Positions 8,098 through 13,960 of a DNA stretch of 13,960 nucleotides are shown piece by piece. The first letter of the stretch is position 1. Each line of letters begins with the position of its first letter. The notes beneath the pieces are model-generated. The model saw only the letters and a list, made by a program, of their open reading frames with translations. It was not told the origin of the DNA and ran no database searches. Position numbers and translations under genes: made by a program. The DNA is from CAVQBP01 sp964448105 (GTDB lineage Bacteria > Bacteroidota > Ignavibacteria > Ignavibacteriales > Ignavibacteriaceae): assembly GCA_964448105.1 (NCBI GenBank), contig CAYUVK010000125.1, forward strand, positions 1-13,960. The letters are read 5' to 3'.

Positions 8098-8317
8098 GGA
8101 AGAACTGGTTATTGGAACTTCACTTTCAATAAAACAAATTTCAGTTATGCTCGGGTTTGAATCACAATATTACTTTTCCAAAATTTTTAAGAAGAAGATT
8201 GGTATGTCGCCTATCCAACTGCGAAATTATTCTCAGAAAAACAAAATAATTTTTATTTTTTTTATTTTCCTATCATCTTATTTTTCAACTTTTCTTGAAG
8301 TTCTTGATTTTTTATAA
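8093..8317 (+). pseudogene. AraC-family transcription regulator, C-terminal HTH remnant
   Basis: The plus-strand frame gives LEELVIGTSLSIKQI, then SVMLGFESQYYFSKIFKK and IGMSPIQLRNY. This is the second helix-turn-helix and signature end of an AraC/XylS regulator. The sensor domain and first helix-turn-helix are absent: in frame, only five codons separate a TAA at 8078 from the start of similarity, and a TTG at 8096 is the only nearby start. The tail after LRNYSQ is also odd. About 25 hydrophobic residues (rich in Phe, Ile and Leu) run to TAA 8317, whereas a one-base shift near 8238-8243 would end the protein almost at once at TAA 8247-8249; this suggests further decay. It is the only plus-strand coding signal and points away from the rhaI remnant, the usual arrangement of a regulator diverging from its target operon. 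It cannot work as a normal regulator. Confidence 0.75.
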
Positions 8318-8322
8318 TGAAA

Positions 8323-8344
8323 GAATAATCCGAATTAATTATTC
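8323..8344. terminator. Weak A+T-rich hairpin between converging gene ends
   Basis: GAATAAT (8323-8329) and ATTATTC (8338-8344) form a 7-bp stem with an 8-base loop. It sits between the end of the AraC remnant (plus strand) and the stop codon of the GH43 gene (minus strand), and overlaps the last GH43 codons. The plus-strand exit runs into AATTTT and the minus-strand exit into CTTTCATTATAAAAA, so U-runs are poor. It may attenuate transcripts but is much weaker than the hairpin near 10010. Confidence 0.25.
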
Positions 8345-9943
8345 AATTTTAAACCAATCAAATTCGGCGTAACCTTTGCTATCATTTATATTAGGATTGA
8401 TACTGAAAATCCCAGCCTTTGCTCCTATCCAAACTCCTGGTGTTGCAGTAAATTCTTTTCCGATTGGATGAAACTCATTCCCTTTTAGACTATAAGAAAA
8501 TGAGCAAAGACCCCCTGTGTCCACATGAACGCGCAAGTAACATGATTTACTCCTAAACTCAACAGAATCAATTTTTTTTGTTTTATCGTAACCTTCAAAG
8601 TAAGTTCCTGTAAACAACCCAAGTTGGATTCCTTCCGGAGTTTTTTCCAATGAGATATAAGCCCATTCTTTCCCCATAATTACTAATCCGCTTTTTTCAC
8701 CAATAAGATCAGGTTCAACTTTAATTTTTGTTGTAACTGTAAATGAAGGTGCAGAGAATTTTTGCAAAAGGAGATTTGGCACAAACCAAAGATTTCCATT
8801 TTGTGTAAAATTTTTTACGGAGTATAATCTAAGTTTACCTGGGTTTGCTGAAAGGGAATACCAACCAGCTTTTGGATTTGCCTGCCACTGCCATTGTAAA
8901 TCCAGGTCTATTGTATTAAACTCATCTGATGTTTGAGGTATTTCGATAGGATAAGTTTTATTAACATTTGGTTTTTGCCATTCTGAAACAGGTTCACCGG
9001 TACCATCATTATCCGGATCTTCGCCAATTACCGGCCAACCATCTTTCCATTCAACAGGTTCAAGATGAACTATACGACCATAAACTCCCCTGTCTTGAAA
9101 ATGTACAAACCACCATTCACCTGATTTTAATTCAACTATTCCCCCTTGATGCGGTCCGTTAATATTTGTATTCCCTTGATGCAGGACTATTTTTGATTCA
9201 TAAGGGCCATAAATATTCTTTGAGCGAAGAACAGCCTGCCAGCCTTTTTGAACTCCTCCGGCAGGAGAGAAAATGTAATAGTAACCATCTTTCTTTAACA
9301 ACTTGGGTCCTTCAATTACAGGCTGTGTTTTTTCATCATGAAATATTATTGTTCCGTTATCTAAAATTCTTTTACCGTCCCGGCTCATACGATGTAAATA
9401 CAGGATGTCGGCTCGAAGTTTACTTCTAACCAAATAAGCATTGCCGTCATCATCCCAGAAAGGGCATGGATCTTCCCATAACTCAACATCAACAAGCTGA
9501 TTTAATTCCCATTTTCCTGCAGGACTTTTAGTCGTTGCCATAAAAAGCCCCTCGCGGGGAGTACAAAAAAAGACATAGAATAATCCTTCATGATATCGAA
9601 TAGATGGTGCCCATGAACCCTGGCCATGTGCGGGTTTATCAAATTTTTCAAACGGAAGTTTTTCATAAACATGACCGATAATTTTCCAATTCACCAAATC
9701 TTTTGAATGTAAAACAGGAATTCCCGGCATACAGTTAAAGCTTGAGGCCACCATATAAAAATCTTCTCCAACTCTAATAATATCGGGATCCGAATAATCC
9801 GCAAATATTATGGGATTTTTGTACTTGCCGTTTCCTAAATCGGGTACCCAACTTTGAGCACAGATAGAAATTGATATAAAAAATAGAACCGCAAAGCAAC
9901 TAATAAATGATTTCATTAAAAAATAATGATGTGAATTGAACAT
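8339..9943 (-). CDS. Secreted glycoside hydrolase family 43 (arabinofuranosidase / xylosidase type)
   Basis: The 534-residue protein has a signal peptide (hydrophobic core about 13-28, likely cut after SICA, residue 29). The mature part opens with WVPDLGNGKYKNPIIFADYSDPD, typical of GH43. Catalytic residues by family pattern are D52 in YSDPD (general base), D158 in WEDPCPFWDDDG (pKa modulator) and E211 in VIEGPKLL (general acid). The five-bladed propeller occupies about 35-325. From about 335 a beta-sandwich of the type often appended to GH43 follows (DEFNTIDLDLQWQWQANPKAGWY). It should release arabinose or xylose from plant side chains; the specificity cannot be read from sequence. Two starts are possible: ATG 9943, or ATG 9916, which gives the more canonical signal peptide MKSFISCF. 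Neither has a clear ribosome site. It lies downstream of a strong terminator, so it needs its own promoter, and no strong terminator separates it from the rha genes. Confidence 0.92.
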   Translation of the reverse strand: MFNSHHYFLMKSFISCFAVLFFISISICAQSWVPDLGNGKYKNPIIFADYSDPDIIRVGEDFYMVASSFNCMPGIPVLHSKDLVNWKIIGHVYEKLPFEKFDKPAHGQGSWAPSIRYHEGLFYVFFCTPREGLFMATTKSPAGKWELNQLVDVELWEDPCPFWDDDGNAYLVRSKLRADILYLHRMSRDGKRILDNGTIIFHDEKTQPVIEGPKLLKKDGYYYIFSPAGGVQKGWQAVLRSKNIYGPYESKIVLHQGNTNINGPHQGGIVELKSGEWWFVHFQDRGVYGRIVHLEPVEWKDGWPVIGEDPDNDGTGEPVSEWQKPNVNKTYPIEIPQTSDEFNTIDLDLQWQWQANPKAGWYSLSANPGKLRLYSVKNFTQNGNLWFVPNLLLQKFSAPSFTVTTKIKVEPDLIGEKSGLVIMGKEWAYISLEKTPEGIQLGLFTGTYFEGYDKTKKIDSVEFRSKSCYLRVHVDTGGLCSFSYSLKGNEFHPIGKEFTATPGVWIGAKAGIFSINPNINDSKGYAEFDWFKIE

Positions 9944-9988
9944 AAATAAGTTTCTAAAAAATGGAATTGACTATTGCTATATAATAAG

Positions 9989-10026
9989 AAAAAAAGGGAT
10001 GAAAAGTATTATATTTTTTTCATCCC
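9989..10026 (-). terminator. Intrinsic terminator after the PorV-like remnant
   Basis: GGGATGAAAA (9996-10005) pairs perfectly with TTTTCATCCC (10017-10026) around an 11-base loop. On the minus strand the stem is followed at once by seven T residues (complement of 9989-9995). It starts 9 bases after the stop codon of the PorV-like frame, so it ends that transcription unit and insulates the GH43 gene from genes to its right. Confidence 0.8.
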
Positions 10027-10035
10027 CTTATAGAA

Positions 10036-10461
10036 TTAAAGACCTAAGCTTACACTGAACATATGAACTGCACTAAATACACCGAAGTTAATATAGGAGT
10101 AATCGAAATAAAATGTAGTACTTATAATTTTATATTTAACTCCGCCGCCAAAATTTAATCCTTGTTCTGAATCCTTTGCAAAGAGTCCCTTATAACCGAC
10201 TCTCAATGAAAACATATCATTAAACACATATTCGGTTCCAGCATTTATCGATTCAACATCATCACTAGGATGAAGCGCATCTGCAGAAATTATCCAGTTA
10301 CTATTCGCCGTTCCTTTGAGTAAATCCATCGATACACCGACACGAAATAGGATGGGAAGATCATATTGATCGGTTTGTAAATTGGCGTTTATGTTTGCAT
10401 TATTTCCGTTAACCTGTTGGTCTATATCGAGCTGAACCAACAAATCACGCCAATTCACCAA
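10036..10461 (-). pseudogene. PorV/PorQ-family outer-membrane barrel protein, C-terminal remnant
   Basis: The 141 codons look like the C-terminal part of a PorV/PorQ-family beta-barrel, a group found in FCB bacteria, in some cases linked to type IX secretion. Recognisable pieces are WRDLLVQLDIDQQ, NGNNANINANLQTD, LPILFRVGVSMDL, SADALHPSDDVESINAGTEY, FSLRVGYKGLF and EQGLNFGGGVKY. The chain ends in aromatic beta strands closing with SVSLGL. Full-length relatives are usually about 300-350 residues with a signal peptide; here roughly 200 N-terminal residues, including any signal peptide, are missing. Upstream in frame is only KIIN preceded by a TAG at 10474-10476, and the first possible start is TTG 10461 without a ribosome site. 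The deaminase gene ends 33 bp upstream, so no room exists for the lost part. The product could not be exported and is almost surely non-functional. The frame itself has no internal stop, so the truncation may be recent or an assembly join. Confidence 0.75.
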
Positions 10462-10494
10462 ATTGATAATCTTCTACTTCTTTTAATCGAAAAT

Positions 10495-10995
10495 TTATTT
10501 TGATCTCTTTGTTTTCTTTGCCGAGGTATACTCTTCAATATCATAATTAATGTTTTTATCAGGCATTGGAAGTTTTGATATTTCTACACCCGAATCGGTA
10601 TAAAATTGTGTCGCAAGGGTATCATGAAAGTCCGAAAAGACAACAACTCTTTTTATACCTGCCGCGATTAATGCTTTTGCACATGTTGAACATGACATAT
10701 TTGTAATATAAGCAGTCGAACCTTTAACCGTAACACCGTGTATAGCCGCTTGAGTCAGTGCATTTATTTCCGCATGATTGGTTCTTACACAATGATTATC
10801 CACAACGAGACACCCAACATCTTCGCAGTGAGGCTGCCCCGGTAACGATCCGTTATAACCGGTTGCAAGCACAAATCTGTCCTTAACTAAAATACACCCG
10901 CAATGCATTCTAGGGCAGGTTGCTCTTTCGGAAGCAAGCATTGCAAGCTTTAAAAAATATTCGTCCCACGATGGTCTTTTATTAATCTTTTTCAT
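10495..10995 (-). CDS. dCMP / deoxycytidylate deaminase family protein
   Basis: The 166-residue protein belongs to the zinc-dependent cytidine deaminase fold. TNHAEINAL holds the zinc ligand H74 and the proton shuttle E76; SCSTCAKALI holds zinc ligands C102 and C105. The Pro usual before the first Cys of the second motif is Ser here. CPRMHCGCILVKD (27-39) and the GYNGSLPGQPHCEDVGC block (46-62) are typical of dCMP deaminases (ComEB / DCTD type), which convert dCMP to dUMP for thymidylate synthesis. The basic, Lys-rich end (SAKKTKRSK) looks like a natural C-terminus. ATG 10995 has no clear Shine-Dalgarno site. It is co-directional with the pst genes but separated from them by 152 bp, so an own promoter is likely. 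Cytoplasmic housekeeping gene, with no functional tie to its neighbours visible. Confidence 0.9.
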   Translation of the reverse strand: MKKINKRPSWDEYFLKLAMLASERATCPRMHCGCILVKDRFVLATGYNGSLPGQPHCEDVGCLVVDNHCVRTNHAEINALTQAAIHGVTVKGSTAYITNMSCSTCAKALIAAGIKRVVVFSDFHDTLATQFYTDSGVEISKLPMPDKNINYDIEEYTSAKKTKRSK

Positions 10996-11147
10996 TTGGG
11001 GATCTTTTTAAAATATAAACAAACATTTTATTAAGCCGTAAAGTATCCAAAATAAATGTATAAAATCAAATACAATAAAATGTTTTTATTAAAAAGAGAA
11101 AAGGAAGGAAAAGTTTTCTGGTTATAAAATAGATTATAAAAGATGTG
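10996..11147. other. Intergenic region between pstB and the deaminase gene
   Basis: The 152 bp are very A+T-rich. They hold a perfect 12-bp inverted repeat, AAACATTTTATT (11021-11032) and AATAAAATGTTT (11074-11085), separated by 41 bp, and a possible promoter for the deaminase gene between the arms. No strong intrinsic terminator follows pstB, and no phoU is present. Confidence 0.5.
11042..11069 (-). promoter_or_regulatory. Possible promoter of the dCMP deaminase gene
   Basis: On the minus strand TTGATT (11064-11069) and GATACT (11042-11047) are 16 bases apart, each matching the sigma-70 consensus at four of six positions. The start codon is 46 bases further on. In such A+T-rich DNA this is only suggestive. 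Confidence 0.25.
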
Positions 11148-11966
11148 TCAGCCGAATCTTCCCGTTACATAATCTTCGGTTTTCTTCAGCTTTGGGTTTG
11201 TAAAAATTTTTGTTGTTTTATCGGTTTCAACTAATTCGCCTAATAAAAAAAAGGCGGTATAGTCACTAATTCTTGCAGCCTGTTGCATGTTATGTGTTAC
11301 TATTACGATTGTATAATTCTTCTTTAACTCAAAAATTAATTCCTCTATCTTACTCGTTGAAATCGGATCAAGAGCGCTTGCCGGCTCATCCATTAAAATT
11401 ACTTCCGGCTCTACCGCAAGAGTACGCGCAATGCAAAGCCTCTGCTGCTGACCTCCGGATAAATTGGCACCCGGAGTTTTTAATATATCTTTAACTTCAT
11501 CCCATAACGCGGCTTGCCTGAGATATTTTTCTGTTATTTCCCTCAGCTTTTTTCTGTTATGAAACCCATTTAATCTTAAACCGGCTGTAACATTATCTGC
11601 AACCGACATTGTAGGAAAAGGATTCGGTTTTTGAAATATCATCCCGACCCTTTTTCTTAATAAAACCGGATCATACTTCATTATATTTTCACTATCCAAT
11701 AAAACATTTCCTTTAATTGTGCCGCCTACTTCTTCGTGCATTCTATTTAAACATCTTAAAAAAGTTGACTTGCCACATCCTGATGGTCCTATAATAGCTA
11801 AAACTTTATTTTTGGGAATTGATAATGAAATATTTTTTAAGGCATGAACCTTTCCGAAAAAAGCATTTAAGTTCTCAGTTTTCATTCTATCTTTGCTTTG
11901 CGGATGATCATCATTTATTATAATATTTTTCAATATGGGTTCTATATTAGTCATCATCTGATCCAA
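11148..11966 (-). CDS. pstB: Phosphate ABC transporter ATP-binding protein
   Basis: This is the ATPase subunit that drives high-affinity phosphate uptake through PstA/PstC at the inner face of the membrane. Motifs: Walker A GPSGCGKST (60-68), Q-loop FQKPNPFP (Q112), the PstB-typical NRMHEEVGG (74-82), ABC signature LSGGQQQR (169-176), Walker B VILMDEP (189-195) and switch His225 in VTHNM. The first possible start is TTG 11966. ATG 11957, preceded by GGAT at close spacing, or ATG 11954 look better, and ATG 11885 (MKTENLNAFFG) would give the length usual for PstB, so the first 27 residues may be a non-conserved extension. The frame begins 2 bp after the pstA stop. It is the last gene of the pst operon in this window. 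Confidence 0.95.
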   Translation of the reverse strand: MDQMMTNIEPILKNIIINDDHPQSKDRMKTENLNAFFGKVHALKNISLSIPKNKVLAIIGPSGCGKSTFLRCLNRMHEEVGGTIKGNVLLDSENIMKYDPVLLRKRVGMIFQKPNPFPTMSVADNVTAGLRLNGFHNRKKLREITEKYLRQAALWDEVKDILKTPGANLSGGQQQRLCIARTLAVEPEVILMDEPASALDPISTSKIEELIFELKKNYTIVIVTHNMQQAARISDYTAFFLLGELVETDKTTKIFTNPKLKKTEDYVTGRFG

Positions 11967-11968
11967 TT

Positions 11969-12814
11969 TTATGCATACCTTTTACGGGTAACCAATCTAA
12001 AAATAATATTTATTAACGTAACCAGGATAATTAATACTAAAGCTGCTGCCCATGCCTGCCGGTTCCAATTATCAAACGGCGCTTTCGCATAATCATAAAT
12101 AAATACGGTTAAGGAAGCTATGGGCTGATCAAGCTGTGTCGACCAGAATCTGTTTCCAAGGGCAGTAAAAAGAAGCGGAGCAGTTTCACCTGCGGCTCTA
12201 GCTATAGACAACAGGATACCTGTGAAAATGCCTTTAAAAGCAGCGGGCATAATTATAAATAAAGTTGTTTTCCATCTAGGTATTCCTAAACCAAGTGCCG
12301 CTTCACGAAATGAATGAGGAATTAATTTAATCATCTCCTCGGTTGTACGTGTAATAAGCGGCATCATTAGAATTGCAAGAGCAACTCCTCCGGCAATTGC
12401 TGAGAATCTTTTCATTGGAAGTACAACAAGCACATATGCAACTACTCCAATTACAATTGATGGAACACCGTTAAGCACTTCGGTTAAGAACCTAACCATT
12501 TTAGCAAATATTGATGAGCTGTTTTCAGAAAGATAAATCCCCGATAAAATGCCAACCGGCAAACCGATTAAACTTCCAATAGCAACTAGTATCCCTGTAC
12601 CGACAAGGGCGTTCGCCATTCCGCCGCCAGGTTCACCGGCTGGTTTTGGCATCTGTGTAAAAAAAGCCCAGTTGATTGAACTAAAACCCTGAGATATAGT
12701 ATAGAATAGGATAAGAAATAAAGGTATAATTGCTATTAAAGCACAAATGATGCTCAGTATCATCATAATAGAGCTTTTTATTTTCCGCCATTTGTAATGA
12801 AAGTTATAAGGCAT
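11969..12814 (-). CDS. pstA: Phosphate ABC transporter permease PstA
   Basis: The 281-residue integral membrane protein has about six hydrophobic segments, the first at about 16-40 and the last at about 255-275. The cytoplasmic coupling loop for PstB carries the EAA motif REAALGLGIPRWKT, followed by IARAAGETAPLLFTALGN, characteristic of PstA. With PstC it forms the phosphate channel in the inner membrane. Its ATG shares one base with the stop codon of pstC (TAATG), and pstB follows 2 bp after its end, so the three are translated together. No anomalies seen. Confidence 0.95.
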   Translation of the reverse strand: MPYNFHYKWRKIKSSIMMILSIICALIAIIPLFLILFYTISQGFSSINWAFFTQMPKPAGEPGGGMANALVGTGILVAIGSLIGLPVGILSGIYLSENSSSIFAKMVRFLTEVLNGVPSIVIGVVAYVLVVLPMKRFSAIAGGVALAILMMPLITRTTEEMIKLIPHSFREAALGLGIPRWKTTLFIIMPAAFKGIFTGILLSIARAAGETAPLLFTALGNRFWSTQLDQPIASLTVFIYDYAKAPFDNWNRQAWAAALVLIILVTLINIIFRLVTRKRYA

Positions 12815-13833
12815 TACATCACTTTATAATATTTCTTTGTTACGCTCCAAACAACCAATCTTGCAATTGCATTTAAAATTATAGTGATAATAAAAAGCAG
12901 CAAGGCAATTTCAACTAATGAACTTATATACAGATCAGAGGTCGCTTCGGTAAATTCATTTGCAAGTACACTTGCCATTGTATATCCCGGCTCAAAAAGA
13001 GAGAACGAAATATCGGGGCGATTTCCAATGACCATTGTAACCGCCATTGTTTCTCCAACAGCTCGACCCAATCCTAAAAGAGTTGCGCCTAGTATCCCCG
13101 ATTTGGCCCCGGTTAAAACCACTTTAACTGCCTCCCATTTTGTTGCGCCGAGTGCAAATGCCGCCTCTCTTTGAGTGTCCGGAATTGATTTCATTACATC
13201 TCTTGAAATAGATGTAATTATCGGGAGAATCATTACGGTTAATATTAATGCAGCGGCCAGCATTCCTAAACCATAAGGTGGTCCTTTAAATAAAAATATA
13301 AATCCTAAATGATCCCCTAAAAAGGGTTCTATTGTTTTTCTTAACCAGGGGGCCATAATGAACATACCAAACAATCCGTAAACAATACTCGGTATAGCCG
13401 CTAATAATTCAACAAGTAATGAAACCGGTTGCTCAAGCCATCGAGGTGCAAACTCTGAAAGGAAAATTGCAATACCAACACTTAACGGGAGTGCTATAAA
13501 AAGAGCAATAAGAGATGAAAATAAAGTACCAAAGATAAAAGGAAGTGCTCCAAACTTATCGTGTACCGGGTCCCATGTTGTACTTGTAATAAATCCCCAG
13601 CTAAATTTTTGTATTGAGGGGATAGACTGGCGGTACATTTCATATGCCATCAATATTACTAAAGAAAAAATAACAAACGCAAAAAAACGGGTTATATTTT
13701 CGAATATAAAATCCCCCAAATTTTTCCCTGCAATTCTAAATCCGGAATAAGAAGCAGCAAGTGATGCATTATTAACTGTCTTTACTTGCTGCCCGGTTAT
13801 TTTTTCTTTTAAATTTTTTATTAAGCTAATCAT
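12814..13833 (-). CDS. pstC: Phosphate ABC transporter permease PstC
   Basis: The 339-residue membrane protein has an N-terminal cytoplasmic stretch of about 45 residues, then about six transmembrane segments starting near 47-65. The EAA coupling motif is REAAFALGATKWEAVK, followed by LGRAVGETMAVTMVIGN, the PstC form of the conserved permease signature. LPLSVGIAIFLSEFAP and AAIPSIVYGLFG are also family-typical. It is the partner of PstA in high-affinity phosphate uptake. Its ATG overlaps the pstS stop codon in an ATGA, and its own stop overlaps the pstA start. The operon promoter, where a Pho box would be expected, lies beyond the right edge. Confidence 0.95.
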   Translation of the reverse strand: MISLIKNLKEKITGQQVKTVNNASLAASYSGFRIAGKNLGDFIFENITRFFAFVIFSLVILMAYEMYRQSIPSIQKFSWGFITSTTWDPVHDKFGALPFIFGTLFSSLIALFIALPLSVGIAIFLSEFAPRWLEQPVSLLVELLAAIPSIVYGLFGMFIMAPWLRKTIEPFLGDHLGFIFLFKGPPYGLGMLAAALILTVMILPIITSISRDVMKSIPDTQREAAFALGATKWEAVKVVLTGAKSGILGATLLGLGRAVGETMAVTMVIGNRPDISFSLFEPGYTMASVLANEFTEATSDLYISSLVEIALLLFIITIILNAIARLVVWSVTKKYYKVM

Positions 13834-13960
13834 TTAGTGGCTATTTTTGCAATTTTCTTTTCATCTAGTTTTACAACTTCCTTTGGTAACGGAGCATAAT
13901 AAAGTTCTTTTGCATATTTCTCACCGTCGGTTAAGGCCCATTTTAAAAAATTTACAATTG
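13830..13960 (-). CDS. pstS: Phosphate-binding protein PstS, C-terminal end only
   Basis: The last 42 codons of a minus-strand gene enter from the right edge: IVNFLKWALTDGEKYAKEL, then YYAPLPKEVVKLDEKKIAKI and a TGA. Phrases like FLKWALTDGQ..A..L.YAPLP are typical of the C-terminus of PstS, the phosphate-binding protein that delivers phosphate to PstCA from outside the inner membrane. The TGA overlaps the pstC ATG by the ATGA arrangement, which confirms the order pstS-C-A-B. The signal peptide and binding site are outside the window. Confidence 0.85.
   Translation of the reverse strand, partial: IVNFLKWALTDGEKYAKELYYAPLPKEVVKLDEKKIAKIATK

Noticed and set aside
10447..10494. Alternative frame FRLKEVEDYQFGELA between the deaminase stop and the PorV-like remnant
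   Set aside because: It could hint at a frameshifted continuation of the barrel gene, but it is only 15 codons, overlaps the deaminase gene further upstream in another frame, and does not resemble the expected barrel sequence well enough.
12884..13174. A 96-codon plus-strand frame
   Set aside because: It is antisense to pstC, which has full family motifs there.
1..13960. Search for CRISPR arrays, tRNA/rRNA genes, insertion sequences and attachment sites
   Set aside because: No regularly spaced repeats, cloverleaf-like sequences, transposase motifs or long terminal repeats were recognised by eye, including at the two truncation junctions.

Overview
The window (about 36-40% G+C by eye) looks like chromosomal DNA of a saprophytic, polysaccharide-using bacterium of the Fibrobacterota-Chlorobi-Bacteroidota (FCB) group, possibly Ignavibacteria. 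This is an inference from the low G+C, weak Shine-Dalgarno sites, a PorV/PorQ-type outer-membrane barrel, a secreted GH43 enzyme and a bifunctional RhaEW enzyme. No rRNA, tRNA, CRISPR array or transposase was seen. Almost every gene is on the minus strand, so in transcription order the window reads from right to left.

Right end (13960 to about 10495): the end of a phosphate-binding protein (pstS), then pstC, pstA and pstB in a tight operon, an intergenic region of about 150 bp, and an intact dCMP/deoxycytidylate deaminase gene. No phoU follows pstB.

Middle block (about 10461 to 8093): a PorV/PorQ-family barrel gene lacking its 5' part, a strong intrinsic terminator, a secreted GH43 arabinan/xylan-type glycosidase, and, on the opposite strand, the last helix-turn-helix of an AraC-type regulator lacking everything upstream. 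Both ends of this 2.4-kb block cut through genes.

Left part (about 8097 to 1275): an L-rhamnose/L-lactate operon made of the last quarter of an L-rhamnose isomerase gene (5' end missing, abutting the AraC remnant), rhamnulokinase (rhaB), a fused rhamnulose-1-phosphate aldolase/lactaldehyde dehydrogenase (rhaEW type), lutC, and a large fused lutB-type iron-sulfur protein carrying an extra cysteine-rich CCG domain. Together these encode rhamnulose -> rhamnulose-1-P -> DHAP + L-lactaldehyde -> L-lactate -> pyruvate, but the isomerase that starts the route is broken here. The far left (1151 to 1) is a lipoprotein with a YncE/lactonase-like beta-propeller that runs off the window edge.

The most notable point is the pair of gene-cutting junctions at about 8093 and about 10461-10494. 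They are either real deletion or rearrangement scars that inactivated rhaI, its likely AraC regulator and a PorV-like gene, or assembly joins. The most unusual protein is the LutB fusion, whose C-terminal module resembles the YdiJ/GlpC-type CCG module rather than stand-alone LutA and has lost one of its two CCG motifs.
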